Assembly: GCF_900129195.1 (NCBI RefSeq) | Contig: NZ_FQUY01000012.1 | Location: 1-64,000 of the forward strand | Direction of reading: 5' to 3' | Source: Desulforamulus putei DSM 12395 | GTDB lineage: Bacteria; Bacillota; Desulfotomaculia; Desulfotomaculales; Desulfotomaculaceae | DNA length: 64,000 nucleotides | Shown: positions 28,447-36,897 of the stretch, one piece after another | How the letters are laid out: each line of letters starts with the position of its first letter | Position numbering within the stretch: the first letter of the stretch is position 1 | Program-made: the position numbers and the translations under genes | Notes under the pieces: model-generated | What the model was told of the DNA's origin: nothing | Database searches by the model: none | The model's input: the letters and a program-made list of their open reading frames with translations, nothing else

Positions 28447-30096
28447 TTGGCGTATAAAGCATTATACCGGACCTGGCGACCCCAAAATTTCAAAGATATT
28501 GTAGGGCAGCAGCACGTTACCCGGACACTGCAAAACGCCCTGCTGCAGGAAAAAGTGGCCCATGCTTACCTGTTCTGCGGCCCCAGGGGTACGGGGAAAA
28601 CCACAACTGCCAAGGTGCTGGCCAAAGCATTAAACTGCCTGGACCCGGACGGCGGGGAGCCCTGCAACCGGTGTGCCCATTGCACCGCGGTGAACGAGGG
28701 CAATTCCCTGGACGTGGTGGAAATTGACGCAGCCTCCAACCGGGGTATTGATGAAATACGGGATTTAAGAGAAAAAGTGAAATTTGCGCCTTCTGCAGGC
28801 AGCAGAAAAGTATATATTATAGATGAAGTTCACATGCTTACCGACCAGGCCTTTAACGCCCTGTTAAAGACCCTGGAGGAACCGCCGGCCCACGTGGTCT
28901 TTGTACTGGCCACCACCGAGGCCCACAAGGTCCCGTTGACCATCCTTTCCCGCTGCCAGCGCTTTGATTTTCGCCGGATCAAACCTGAGGAGATGGTGGT
29001 CCGGTTAAAGGAAGTGGCGGCAGGGGCGGGCATCCAGGCGGAGGAAGATGCCCTGCAGCTCATTGCCAGGGCTGCTGAAGGGGGTCTGCGGGATGCCCTG
29101 AGTATCCTGGATCAGGGCGCCGCCTTCGCGGAAAAAACGGTTACCGCGGAGGATATTCACAGTATTCTGGGCACCGTGCAGCAGGACATTCTGGCGGCCA
29201 TGACCCGCTGCCTGGCGGAGGGAAAAACCGGGGAGGCCCTGCAGCTGGTTGCCGAAATAGCCGACCGGGGGAAAGACCTGCGGCTGTTTACCCGGGAAAT
29301 GACTTCCTATTTAAGGGGACTGCTGGTGGAAGGTATTGAGGGACGAAACACCGGCCTGCAGATAGGGAACGAAACACTGTTTAACCTCCTGCAAGTCCTT
29401 GTCCAGGCAGAACAGGAGATGAAGTGGAGCTCCCAGCCGACCCTGGTTTTGGAACTGGCCCTGGTGAAGGCTTCCCGCCCGGAGATTGCCGGGTCGTGGG
29501 AAGGCTTGGCCAGGCGGGTGGCGGAACTGGAGCGGCGAATGGAACAGGGACCGGCGGCGCTGACCCCGCAGGGAGCCCCGCCCGCGCCGTGCCGGGAAAC
29601 AAAACCGGCCGTCCCTGAACAAGCCGCCGCAGAGAAACCAAAGGCCCCCGGGGTTTTGGAAAAGCCCCGGCAGGTGCCACCCCCCGCTGAAGGCAAGGCT
29701 GTTCCGGAGGGCGGCAACGTCAGTGCAGAACAGGTGCGTAAGGCCTGGCCGGCCCTGCTGATGGCCATCAAAGAAGGCAAAAAAATGCCCCTCTGGTCAT
29801 TGTTAAGCAATAACCGGCCGGCCATGGAAGTGCGGGACCATATTTTAACCCTTTATTTTGAAGAGGAGTTTGACCTGAAGACGGCCGACAAACCGGAATA
29901 CCGGAAGTATATGGAATGGCTGCTGGGCAAGCACCTTGGCGGGCAATGGGAGGTGCGCTGTGTGCACGCCAAAAAGCCGGCGGCCGGGCCGGTCCCCAGG
30001 CCTGAGGAGGACCCCATCTATACCGAGGCTGTCCGTATTTTCGGCAAGGACATCGTGGTTTTGGAAAAGGACCCCGACGAAACAACCCGGGGATGA
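28447..30096 (+). CDS. dnaX: DNA polymerase III subunit gamma/tau
   Basis: DnaX is the ATPase of the clamp loader. The 549-residue protein has Walker A GPRGTGKTT (45-53), a zinc module with Cys64, Cys73, Cys76 and Cys79, IDEVHML (Walker B) and LSRCQRFDF (SRC motif). A Pro/Ala/Lys-rich linker (about 370-425) leads to a tau-like C-terminal domain. The TTG at 28447 follows GAGGTGG by about 10 bases and gives the standard MAYKALYRTWRP. ybaB follows 24 bases later; dnaX-ybaB-recR is a conserved order. Confidence 0.97.
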   Translation: MAYKALYRTWRPQNFKDIVGQQHVTRTLQNALLQEKVAHAYLFCGPRGTGKTTTAKVLAKALNCLDPDGGEPCNRCAHCTAVNEGNSLDVVEIDAASNRGIDEIRDLREKVKFAPSAGSRKVYIIDEVHMLTDQAFNALLKTLEEPPAHVVFVLATTEAHKVPLTILSRCQRFDFRRIKPEEMVVRLKEVAAGAGIQAEEDALQLIARAAEGGLRDALSILDQGAAFAEKTVTAEDIHSILGTVQQDILAAMTRCLAEGKTGEALQLVAEIADRGKDLRLFTREMTSYLRGLLVEGIEGRNTGLQIGNETLFNLLQVLVQAEQEMKWSSQPTLVLELALVKASRPEIAGSWEGLARRVAELERRMEQGPAALTPQGAPPAPCRETKPAVPEQAAAEKPKAPGVLEKPRQVPPPAEGKAVPEGGNVSAEQVRKAWPALLMAIKEGKKMPLWSLLSNNRPAMEVRDHILTLYFEEEFDLKTADKPEYRKYMEWLLGKHLGGQWEVRCVHAKKPAAGPVPRPEEDPIYTEAVRIFGKDIVVLEKDPDETTRG

Positions 30097-30120
30097 ACAT
30101 AAAAGGAGGAACGTTGCGCT

Positions 30121-30438
30121 ATGATGGGTGGAAATATGAACAAAATGATGAAGCAAGTGCAAAAGATGCAGCAGGAAATGGCTAAAATGCAGGAGGAACT
30201 GGGCAACCGCACGGTGGAAGCCACGGCCGGCGGCGGTGTTGTGAAAGTGGTGGCCAGCGGCAGACAGGAAATTGTCAGCATTACCATCAAACCCGAAGCC
30301 GTCGACCCGGACGACGTGGAAATGTTACAAGACCTGCTGCTGGCCGCTGTCAATGATGCCCTGCGTCAGTCCCAGGAAATGGTGGCCAAAGAAATGAGCA
30401 AACTCACAGGCGGGCTGAATATTCCCGGATTATTCTAG
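30121..30438 (+). CDS. YbaB/EbfC family nucleoid-associated protein
   Basis: The 105-residue protein has the family pattern: an N-terminal Met-rich helix ([22 protein letters not shown]), the core [20 protein letters not shown], and [17 protein letters not shown]. Dimers bind DNA; the gene lies between dnaX and recR as yaaK does in Bacillus. AAAGGAGG lies about 12 bases upstream of the ATG at 30121, and the next ATG (30124) is equally possible. Confidence 0.95.
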   Translation: MMGGNMNKMMKQVQKMQQEMAKMQEELGNRTVEATAGGGVVKVVASGRQEIVSITIKPEAVDPDDVEMLQDLLLAAVNDALRQSQEMVAKEMSKLTGGLNIPGLF

Positions 30439-30442
30439 GCTA

Positions 30443-30592
30443 GAGGGTATTCCCCTGGGGTCGGGCCTTCAGCCATCAGCCATCGGCTAAAAATAAAAGG
30501 CTGAAGGCAATATTTTATCATCTGGCCATTGGCCATTGGCTTCTCTTTTTTTGCCAATGGCCAATGGCTAAAGGCCAAGGGCCGGGTTTAGA
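30443..30592. repeat. Dispersed intergenic repeat, compound copy
   Basis: GGGTATTCCCCTGGGGTCGGGCC is followed by AGCCATCAGCCATCGGC, an inverted GCCTTCAGCC/GGCTGAAGGC pair, and then GGCCATTGGCCATTGGC facing GCCAATGGCCAATGGC across a T-run. The last pair could fold into a strong hairpin between ybaB and recR. Confidence 0.7.
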
Positions 30593-30657
30593 CAGCAGCC
30601 CGATTAAGAAAGATAAGCAAATGTGTTTTAGATATAACTGAGCTAGGAGGACACCCC

Positions 30658-31260
30658 ATGCTTTACTTCTCCGGACCGGTGGCCCGGCTGGTGGATGAGT
30701 TTGCCAAATTGCCGGGCATTGGGCCGAAGACGGCCCAGAGGCTGGCCTTTCATATCCTGAACTCCCCGCCGGAGTTGGCCCAGAGCCTGGCCCGGGCGCT
30801 GGTGGAGGTCCGGCAGTCTATCAGGCGCTGTTCCCGGTGCTGCAACCTGACCGATGAAGATCCCTGTGCCATTTGCCGGGATCCGGCCCGGAACACCAGG
30901 CTGCTGTGTGTGGTGGAAGAACCCCGGGATGTGATTGCCATGGAAAAGGCCCGGGGATACCGGGGCTTATACCATGTGCTGCACGGCGCCATTTCTCCCA
31001 TGGAAGGCATCGGGCCGGACGACTTGACCATTAAAGAATTACTGAGCCGTCTCCAAAACAACGAGGTGGAAGAGGTGATCCTGGCGGCCAATTCCGATGT
31101 GGAGGGAGAGACCACCGCCCTTTATCTGGCCCGGCTGTTAAAACCCCTGGGCATTAAGGTCACCCGCATTGCTCACGGCATTCCCGTGGGTTCGGATCTG
31201 GAATATGCCGATGCCATGACGCTGAACAAAGCCCTGGAGGGCCGCGGGGAATTTGGCTAG
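30658..31260 (+). CDS. recR: Recombination mediator protein RecR
   Basis: RecR acts with RecO (and RecF) in loading RecA at gaps. The 200-residue protein has the N-terminal helix-hairpin-helix ([15 protein letters not shown]), a zinc finger (Cys58, Cys61, Cys70, Cys73) and a Toprim domain ([30 protein letters not shown]) followed by the C-terminal [16 protein letters not shown]. The length is normal. AGGAGG lies 9 bases before the ATG. Confidence 0.97.
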   Translation: MLYFSGPVARLVDEFAKLPGIGPKTAQRLAFHILNSPPELAQSLARALVEVRQSIRRCSRCCNLTDEDPCAICRDPARNTRLLCVVEEPRDVIAMEKARGYRGLYHVLHGAISPMEGIGPDDLTIKELLSRLQNNEVEEVILAANSDVEGETTALYLARLLKPLGIKVTRIAHGIPVGSDLEYADAMTLNKALEGRGEFG

Positions 31261-31304
31261 AAAATATTTTCAGGAATTATGGATACCTGTCATAAAGTTT
31301 GTCC

Positions 31305-31335
31305 AAGCCCCCTATATTTAGCCTAGGGGGCTTTT
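31305..31335 (+). terminator. Terminator after recR
   Basis: AAGCCCCCTA pairs with TAGGGGGCTT, followed by TTCTAT. Confidence 0.82.
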
Positions 31336-31339
31336 CTAT

Positions 31340-31546
31340 GGAGTCTGGTCTGGTCTAATGGGTATTCCTTTGGGGTCTTGTCTGGGCCAGGAAGCACTTC
31401 TTTGGGGTCAAGGCTAGGCTAATAAGAATTCCTCTTGGGTCTAATGTATTGTAGACAAGACCCCAAAGAATTGCTCATAAGCCCAGACAAGACCCAGTAA
31501 TAGTACCCGTAAGCCCAGACAAAGAAGCTACGCCAGAAAAATACCA
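31340..31546. repeat. Dispersed intergenic repeats in opposite orientations
   Basis: GGGTATTCCTTTGGGGTCTT with GTCTGGGC (from about 31360) faces GCCCAGACAAGACCC (about 31480-31495), and AAGACCCCAAAGAATTGCTC (from 31460) is another reversed core. A second forward core reads TTCTTTGGGGTCAAGG. The pair can form a long imperfect hairpin that fills the recR-bofA gap. Confidence 0.68.
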
Positions 31547-31568
31547 CCATGTACGAGGAGGTCTTATT

Positions 31569-31832
31569 ATGGAATGGAAAACAATCATACTTAGCTTGCT
31601 GGGCCTGTTCGGCCTGTATCTGTTTGGGACAATCTTTGCCCGTCCGCTGGTATTGATCGGCAAATTGGGCTTGTCCCTGGTGGTGGGAGGAATTTTGCTG
31701 GTCCTGGTCAACGTCATCTGCGGCGGGTTGGGGATTCATATTGCCATCAACCCCTTTACCCTTCTTACTGCGGGCATACTGCAGGTCCCGGGGGTGGTGC
31801 TGCTGGTGCTGGCCAATTATATCCTCCTGTAA
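31569..31832 (+). CDS. bofA: Pro-sigma-K processing inhibitor BofA
   Basis: The 87-residue, very hydrophobic protein matches BofA. It has membrane helices at about 6-24, 33-50 and 65-85, and the conserved NVICGGLGIHIAINPFT stretch. In Bacillus BofA holds the SpoIVFB protease inactive in the mother-cell membrane until a forespore signal arrives. Its place after recR matches Bacillus. GAGGAGG lies before the ATG. Confidence 0.93.
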   Translation: MEWKTIILSLLGLFGLYLFGTIFARPLVLIGKLGLSLVVGGILLVLVNVICGGLGIHIAINPFTLLTAGILQVPGVVLLVLANYILL

Positions 31833-31894
31833 CCCTGCAAGATCCTATTTTCCTCACTAATTGAAAAAGATTTAACATTCTTAGAATTAGAATT

Positions 31895-31950
31895 TTAAGC
31901 CGTTGGGGGCGCCAATTTACCTGTTGGGGCGCTCAAATTTGCTTTTCGCC
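31895..31950. repeat. Short direct repeat in the bofA-VOR gap
   Basis: GTTGGGGGCGCCAATTT and GTTGGGGCGCTCAAATTT stand about 23 bases apart. The rest of the 330-base gap after bofA is AT-rich apart from the promoter at 32064. I see no gene in it. Confidence 0.35.
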
Positions 31951-32063
31951 AAAGGCAAAATCCTTTTATTTAGCCGTTCGGGAGGCGCAGGCAACCTTTT
32001 AACGAAATGTCAAAAAAATGACTTTAACGGTTGGAAGGGCCTGTTAAATTGGTTAACAAATTG

Positions 32064-32092
32064 TTGACTTAATAAAAATTTCAGCTTATACT
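32064..32092 (+). promoter_or_regulatory. Promoter of the 2-oxoacid oxidoreductase locus
   Basis: TTGACT and TATACT are exactly 17 bases apart. The predicted transcript opens with a hairpin in which GAACTCGGG pairs with CCCGGTTC (32101-32131). Confidence 0.72.
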
Positions 32093-32165
32093 GAGTAAAG
32101 GAACTCGGGGTGTGTCTTAATATCCCGGTTCTTGCTATTTATAGACCTTTTAGGAATTTTCTGAA

Positions 32166-32873
32166 ATGGGCAAACTAAAGCCACAAAAGGACTGGAGGTG
32201 GTTTACCATCTCGAAAAGAATTGTTGAAGCCTACGTTGGCGAATATGCCAGCGGCAAAAGCGAAGTGGCGGTAAACCGGGCCTTGGAACTGGCCAGGGCT
32301 GGCAGAAAGGTAAATCTGGTAGACCTGGACATTGTAGAGCCCTGTTATACACTGCGACCCATTAAAAAAGAATTGGAAGAAACCGGCATGACGGTGCTTG
32401 CCTGGGAAACCCGGGATACCGTCGGGTTAGGTGAGGCGGGTAATATTATTAAACCGGAATGCAGGTGGGCATTATACCGTGAGGGGGATGTGATTCTCGA
32501 TATCGGGTACGGTGTGGAAGGAGCCAAAACCCTGAACCTGTTGGAAGGTGTCGAGGAAACCCCGGAATTACAGGTCTTGGCAGTCATCAATGCGAAAAGG
32601 CCCATGACATCCACTGTAGAAGAGATTTTGGACTACATAAAGGAACTGGGCCCTGTTCACGGGCTGATCAACAACACCCATTTGGGTGATGAAACAACAC
32701 CGGACATTGTGCAAGAGGGTGCCCGGGTTGTCAGCGAAGTTTCCAACATTCTGGGAATCCCCGTGGTGGCCACCACCGCAGACCAGAAAGTGACGAAACA
32801 AATCGGTCCGCAAGATTGTATGGGTAATACCGTACGTCCCCTGGTTCGATACATGCCGCGCACATTCTGGTAG
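32166..32873 (+). CDS. P-loop ATPase-like protein encoded ahead of the 2-oxoacid oxidoreductase
   Basis: The protein is up to 235 residues and resembles CobQ/MinD-type P-loop proteins. It has a glycine-rich GEYASGKSEVAVNRAL nucleotide site, NLVDLDIVEP, and a late TTADQKVTKQIG. Its function is unknown; its location 87 bases before a 2-oxoacid:ferredoxin oxidoreductase suggests a maturation or regulatory role for that enzyme (inference). The start is uncertain. The ATG at 32166 has only a weak AGGA upstream. A perfect GGAGGTGG (32194-32201) precedes an in-frame ATC at 32208 and no canonical start codon lies near it, so a 221-residue protein starting at AUC is likely. Confidence 0.75.
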   Translation: MGKLKPQKDWRWFTISKRIVEAYVGEYASGKSEVAVNRALELARAGRKVNLVDLDIVEPCYTLRPIKKELEETGMTVLAWETRDTVGLGEAGNIIKPECRWALYREGDVILDIGYGVEGAKTLNLLEGVEETPELQVLAVINAKRPMTSTVEEILDYIKELGPVHGLINNTHLGDETTPDIVQEGARVVSEVSNILGIPVVATTADQKVTKQIGPQDCMGNTVRPLVRYMPRTFW

Positions 32874-32959
32874 GACAACCAGACCATCATACTAAAAATT
32901 TCACAAGCTTCCAAAGTCCCTTAAGGATCTTTATTAATTCAGGAGGTGTGGTATCTCTC

Positions 32960-34045
32960 ATGTCCGAAAAACCCATTACCGGAGAAAAGCGGGCGTTCAT
33001 GACTGGTAACGAGGTAGTTGCCTGGGCAGCCCTGGCAGCAGGCGCTGACATCATGTATGGCTATCCCATTACCCCTCAGAACGAAATCATGCACTACTGG
33101 ACCCGTCAAATCCCCAAGTATGGCCGTAAATTCCTGCAAACCGAAGACGAACTGTCTGCCGGCTTTACCACAGTGGGTGGCGTTTTAGCCGGCCTCAGAG
33201 CCTTCACAGCCACTGCCGGCCCCGGCAACACCCTGATGCAGGAACCCATGTCCATGGCTGAAATGATGAGACTTCCTACCGTTACCATCGTTCAGCAGCG
33301 TGGCGGCCCGTCCACCGCTACCGTTATCTACTCCCAGCAAGAAGTTACCCTGACCACCATGGGCGGTAACGGCGAAGGACTGCGCATCGTTTACTCCCCC
33401 AGCAACCACCAGGAACTCTTTGACTATACCATCAAAGCATTTAACACTGCCTGGAAATATCGTTTCCCCACCTTCGTACTGGGTGACGGTTACCAGGCCA
33501 AAATGCGTGAATCTGTAACCCTGTATGATCCTGCTGAAAGAGGCATCGAAATGGTGCCCACCGAGAAATATGTCGGTAAGCCCGGCACCCCCGGTGTAGA
33601 CCGTGATCCCGGACATTACCGCAATACCTACAACACCGAAGAAGAATTGTTTGAAGTATTACAGAAGCACTTTGCCGACTATGAGAAAATGGCTCCGGAA
33701 GTGGTGGAATACGCCCAGGAAGCTGTAGAGGACGCTGATCTTGTAATCGTCGCCCATGGCGTTGTGTTCCGTGGTGTCCGTGATGCCGTTAAAGAATTAA
33801 GAGCAGAAGGGCTGAAGGTAGGTTATTTCCGTCCCATTACCCTCCGTCCCTTCCCGGCTGAGCAGCTCAAGGCCGTGGCCAACAAGGCCAAGAAACTGTT
33901 AATTGCGGAATCTGCTCAAGGCCAGCTGGCCAGACTGATAAAAGACGCCATTTACGGCGCTTCTGCGGAGATTGTACCCATGTTCCGCCCCGGTGTAGGT
34001 ATCACCACTGAGCAAATTGTGGCTAAAGTTAAAGAGGCGCTTTAG
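32960..34045 (+). CDS. 2-oxoacid:ferredoxin oxidoreductase, alpha subunit
   Basis: The 361-residue protein combines the pyrimidine-binding domain of TPP enzymes (GADIMYGYPITPQNEIMHYW, TEDELSAGFTTVGG, TATAGPGNTLMQEPMSM) with a C-terminal transketolase-like domain (GYFRPITLRPFPAEQL). With the beta, gamma and delta subunits downstream it forms a CoA-dependent oxidative decarboxylase of a 2-oxoacid (2-oxoglutarate, branched-chain or aryl; the substrate cannot be told by eye). AGGAGGTG precedes the ATG at 32960. Codon choice (CGT, GGT, ACC, AAC) is more biased than in neighbours and suggests high expression. Confidence 0.93.
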   Translation: MSEKPITGEKRAFMTGNEVVAWAALAAGADIMYGYPITPQNEIMHYWTRQIPKYGRKFLQTEDELSAGFTTVGGVLAGLRAFTATAGPGNTLMQEPMSMAEMMRLPTVTIVQQRGGPSTATVIYSQQEVTLTTMGGNGEGLRIVYSPSNHQELFDYTIKAFNTAWKYRFPTFVLGDGYQAKMRESVTLYDPAERGIEMVPTEKYVGKPGTPGVDRDPGHYRNTYNTEEELFEVLQKHFADYEKMAPEVVEYAQEAVEDADLVIVAHGVVFRGVRDAVKELRAEGLKVGYFRPITLRPFPAEQLKAVANKAKKLLIAESAQGQLARLIKDAIYGASAEIVPMFRPGVGITTEQIVAKVKEAL

Positions 34046-34080
34046 AAAATTTTCTTCTAAATAAGGAGGGAGGTTCCAAC

Positions 34081-34854
34081 ATGTCTGTGTCTCCACAACC
34101 TGCCATGCCCAAAAGCTGGCGTGTAGAAAGCAAACCCCATAAATTCTGCCCCGGTTGCGGCCACGGTCTGGTGCTGAAGTGCTTGGGCGAGGCCATCGAT
34201 GAACTGGGTATTCAGGATAGAGTTGTTTTTGGCTGTGACATCGGCTGTTCCCTGCTGTCCTGGGATTTCTTCAACTGTGACAGCGTACAAACCCACCACG
34301 GTCGCACCACCCCGGTCATGACCGGTATCAAGCGTGCCAACCCAGATCTTATCTGCATTGCCTATATGGGCGACGGCGGCGGTTATGCCATCGGTGTAGG
34401 CGGTATCGTCAACGCCGCTGCCCGTAACGAAAAAGTTACCGTCATTCTGGCTAACAACACCGTTTATGCCATGACCGGCGGTCAAATGTCCCCCTGTACC
34501 ATGCCCGGACAAAAGGTTGAAACCGCTCCCTACGGACGTGACCCCGAAGCAACCGGTATGCCCACCCAGGGTCCGGAAATGATTGCTGCCATCACCGGCG
34601 ATGGCGCCTATGTGGCCCGCGGCACCACTGCCAACTTAAAACAACTGAAGAGCTATATTAAAAAGGCTCTGCAAACCCAAATGGAAGGCAAAGGTTTCTC
34701 CTTTGTGGAAGCGCTGGCTGCTTGCCCCACCAACTGGCGAACCAATGCCGAGAAGACCTGGGCCTTTGTCGAAAAAGAAATGCCTCAGTATTACAAAGTA
34801 GGGGAAAAGAAAAATCCCTTCGAGGCAAAAAAGGAGGCTCAGCAGAATGGCTAA
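34081..34854 (+). CDS. 2-oxoacid:ferredoxin oxidoreductase, beta (TPP-binding) subunit
   Basis: The 257-residue protein holds the TPP diphosphate/Mg site GDGGGYAIGVGG with ANNTVYAMTGGQ, and the N-terminal KFCPGCGHG cysteine pair. GCDIGCSLLSWD lies between them. The C-terminus lacks extra ferredoxin clusters, which are on the delta subunit. GGAGGGAGG precedes the ATG. Its stop overlaps the gamma start by 8 bases. Confidence 0.94.
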   Translation: MSVSPQPAMPKSWRVESKPHKFCPGCGHGLVLKCLGEAIDELGIQDRVVFGCDIGCSLLSWDFFNCDSVQTHHGRTTPVMTGIKRANPDLICIAYMGDGGGYAIGVGGIVNAAARNEKVTVILANNTVYAMTGGQMSPCTMPGQKVETAPYGRDPEATGMPTQGPEMIAAITGDGAYVARGTTANLKQLKSYIKKALQTQMEGKGFSFVEALAACPTNWRTNAEKTWAFVEKEMPQYYKVGEKKNPFEAKKEAQQNG

Positions 34855-35410
34855 AGCTGTAAAAATCTGCTTGGCCGGCGAAGGTGGCCAGGGTGTTCAA
34901 TCGGTAGCGGAAATTATCGCCGATGCAGCCAACGCAGAGGGCCGCGAGGCGCTCTATATCCCCAACTTCGGCGTGGAACAGCGGGGCGGCGTGTCCATTG
35001 CCTACCTGCAGATTGCCGATCAACCCATCGGCGCACCCAAGTTTGATAAGGCAGACATCCTGGTGGCCCTGAGCGACCGTGCTGTACGCCGCTGCAAGCA
35101 GTATGTGGATGAGAACACCGTCTACGTCTACGACGCCAGCATCGAAGGCGTGGAAGACGATTTACCCAAGGAAGGCGAGGCCAAAAAGGTGTTGGCCATT
35201 CCCGCCCTGGAAATCTCCAAGAACGAACTGCACCCCCGGGTGTTTAACATCTTAATTATGGGCGCCGTCATCGGAGCCACCGGTGTGATTCCTGTGGATG
35301 CCGCCAAGGCAGCCATTGAAAAGAAACTGGGTTATAAGTTTGAGCAAAATCCTCAGCTGCGTGAACTGAACTTCAAGGCCATTGACCGCGGCATTGAATT
35401 GATGAAATAG
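34847..35410 (+). CDS. 2-oxoacid:acceptor oxidoreductase, gamma subunit
   Basis: The 187-residue protein is the gamma domain of POR/VOR/KOR enzymes: CLAGEGGQGVQSVAEIIADA at the start, FGVEQRGGVSIAYLQI, and NILIMGAVIGATGVIPVDAAKAAIEKKL. It overlaps the beta gene by 8 bases (AAGGAGG within the beta coding end serves as ribosome site), so the subunits are translationally coupled. Confidence 0.93.
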   Translation: MAKAVKICLAGEGGQGVQSVAEIIADAANAEGREALYIPNFGVEQRGGVSIAYLQIADQPIGAPKFDKADILVALSDRAVRRCKQYVDENTVYVYDASIEGVEDDLPKEGEAKKVLAIPALEISKNELHPRVFNILIMGAVIGATGVIPVDAAKAAIEKKLGYKFEQNPQLRELNFKAIDRGIELMK

Positions 35411-35422
35411 GGGGGGGAAATC

Positions 35423-35674
35423 ATGGAATTCAAAGGTCGTACCCTGGAACTCACCAAAGGTGATTGGACTCTTTTCCCCGGTCTGTGCAAGGGCTGTGGA
35501 CTGTGCATTCAAAAGTGCCCCAAAAAGTGCATCTCCTGGTCCAAGGTGCTTGGCGTATACGGTACCCCCTCGGTAGAGGCCAACGACGAGTGCATCGCCT
35601 GCGGCATCTGCCAGATGGTCTGCCCCGATACCGCCATCCGGGTGGATAAGAAGAAAGCAGCGAAAGAAGCGTAA
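35423..35674 (+). CDS. 2-oxoacid:ferredoxin oxidoreductase, delta (2x 4Fe-4S) subunit
   Basis: The 83-residue ferredoxin-like subunit carries CKGCGLCIQKCPKKC and CIACGICQMVCPDTA, which bind two 4Fe-4S clusters that pass electrons to soluble ferredoxin. GGGGGGG lies just before the ATG, 12 bases after the gamma stop. The operon ends in a strong terminator. Confidence 0.94.
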   Translation: MEFKGRTLELTKGDWTLFPGLCKGCGLCIQKCPKKCISWSKVLGVYGTPSVEANDECIACGICQMVCPDTAIRVDKKKAAKEA

Positions 35675-35694
35675 GCATAAGGTATAGCAGAAAG

Positions 35695-35731
35695 GAAAGA
35701 AGCGCTTCCCTTGATGGGAGCGCTTCTTTCA
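35695..35731. terminator. Terminator between the oxidoreductase operon and the ger operon
   Basis: GAAAGAAGCGCTTCCC pairs with GGGAGCGCTTCTTTC. The A-rich 5' arm and T-rich 3' arm let it work in both directions for the convergent operons. Confidence 0.82.
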
Positions 35732-35745
35732 CTGTGAGAGTTTTG

Positions 35746-35783
35746 CTACAGCCGGCAGCCGTCGGCCGTCAGCCTTCAGCTTT
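35746..35783. repeat. Short GTCAGCC/GTCGGCC repeat
   Basis: GCCGGCAGCCGTCGGCCGTCAGC followed by CTTCAGC resembles the repeat string in the 23S-5S spacer. It touches the last codons of the germination permease gene. Confidence 0.45.
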
Positions 35784-36876
35784 TTGTTTTGTTTTTGCCG
35801 GGCGCCAGGGTCTTTCTCAATAAAGCTCCTATCCATAACAAAAGAGGAATCCCATACTCCAGGGGGATGGCGTAGACCGGCCAGATGGATTTGGCGAAAA
35901 ACAATTCATCGATGGCGCTCTCATAAACATATATACTAAAAACCGCCATCAAGGCGCCGGCCGGCAGCACCAGGGGGCGGAAGTCGGAAACCCCGGCCCA
36001 GTGGGACGCTCCCTGCACAAAGGCGTAATAACAAATCATAAATTTAATGATTGAAAAAAAGTACCATATGATGGCCATCAAGGTGACCAGGATTTGCCCC
36101 CCCGGAATGGAGTTAATGGTAACCAAAGGGGTATAGACGGCACGGGCTGCCACAGCGGGGCTCAGGACAGTGATGGAACGTTCAATGGACAAGAACAGCA
36201 TGAACAGCCCCGCTACCAGACCAGCCAGAGGATACCAGGCAACGCCTCGGGATTCTTTTACATGATAAAGGACCATGCCGAAGACCACGATTTCTCCCGC
36301 CGGAAAAGAAGTGATCCCGATGACGGACCTTGCCACAGGCATGATGCCGTGTTCCAGTACCGGGGTCAGGTTATCATATTGGGCAAAAAGCATGGCGGTG
36401 GCCTGGATGATCGTAAAGAAAACAAGGATAAATATAAGAGCAATGCCAAGGGCCCGGGCCATGACCTCTATCCCCAGCCGCACAGCAAAGGCAGACAGAG
36501 CTGTTATTGTAACGTACAGAACGGCGGCGGGAGTATCCACCAAAAAAATGACGTCAATAAAGTTAACAATATTGCGCAGCACCAGCGCTCCCAGGTGAAA
36601 GGCAAACCAGATGATCAGCAGGCCCACCGCTTTTCCCGGCAAGCCCAGGATCCTTTCGCTATATTGGACGATGGAGTTTCCCGGGTACATTTTGTGTAAT
36701 GACAACAGCAAAGACAGCAGTATGATGCCGGGCAGCATGGCAATGAAGGGCGCCAGCCACGCATCCTGCCCGGCCATCTCTATGACGGCGGACGGCACCA
36801 GAAATAATGCCGTACCCACAACAAAACCAAGCATTAAGAAGAAAAATTGCCTGTCAGAAATGTACGCCTTTCCCAA
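35776..36876 (-). CDS. Spore germination permease, GerAB family
   Basis: The 366-residue protein with about ten hydrophobic helices belongs to the GerAB/APC superfamily, the subunit that senses the germinant in the spore inner membrane. The start ISDRQFFFLMLGFVVGTALFLVPS and the PGNSIVQYSERILG segment are typical. The TTG at 36876 follows AAAGGAAGA by about 7 bases. It is the last gene of a minus-strand operon with GerAA, GerAC and a small membrane protein. Such operons are read in the forespore by sigma-G; I did not find a clear sigma-G box. Confidence 0.92.
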   Translation of the reverse strand: MGKAYISDRQFFFLMLGFVVGTALFLVPSAVIEMAGQDAWLAPFIAMLPGIILLSLLLSLHKMYPGNSIVQYSERILGLPGKAVGLLIIWFAFHLGALVLRNIVNFIDVIFLVDTPAAVLYVTITALSAFAVRLGIEVMARALGIALIFILVFFTIIQATAMLFAQYDNLTPVLEHGIMPVARSVIGITSFPAGEIVVFGMVLYHVKESRGVAWYPLAGLVAGLFMLFLSIERSITVLSPAVAARAVYTPLVTINSIPGGQILVTLMAIIWYFFSIIKFMICYYAFVQGASHWAGVSDFRPLVLPAGALMAVFSIYVYESAIDELFFAKSIWPVYAIPLEYGIPLLLWIGALLRKTLAPGKNKTKS

Positions 36877-36897
36877 GATAATCTTCCTTTATAAAAC

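Noticed and set aside
35423-35674. Independent ferredoxin gene
   Set aside because: It lies 12 bases after the gamma subunit, and the subunit order shows it is the delta subunit of the oxidoreductase.
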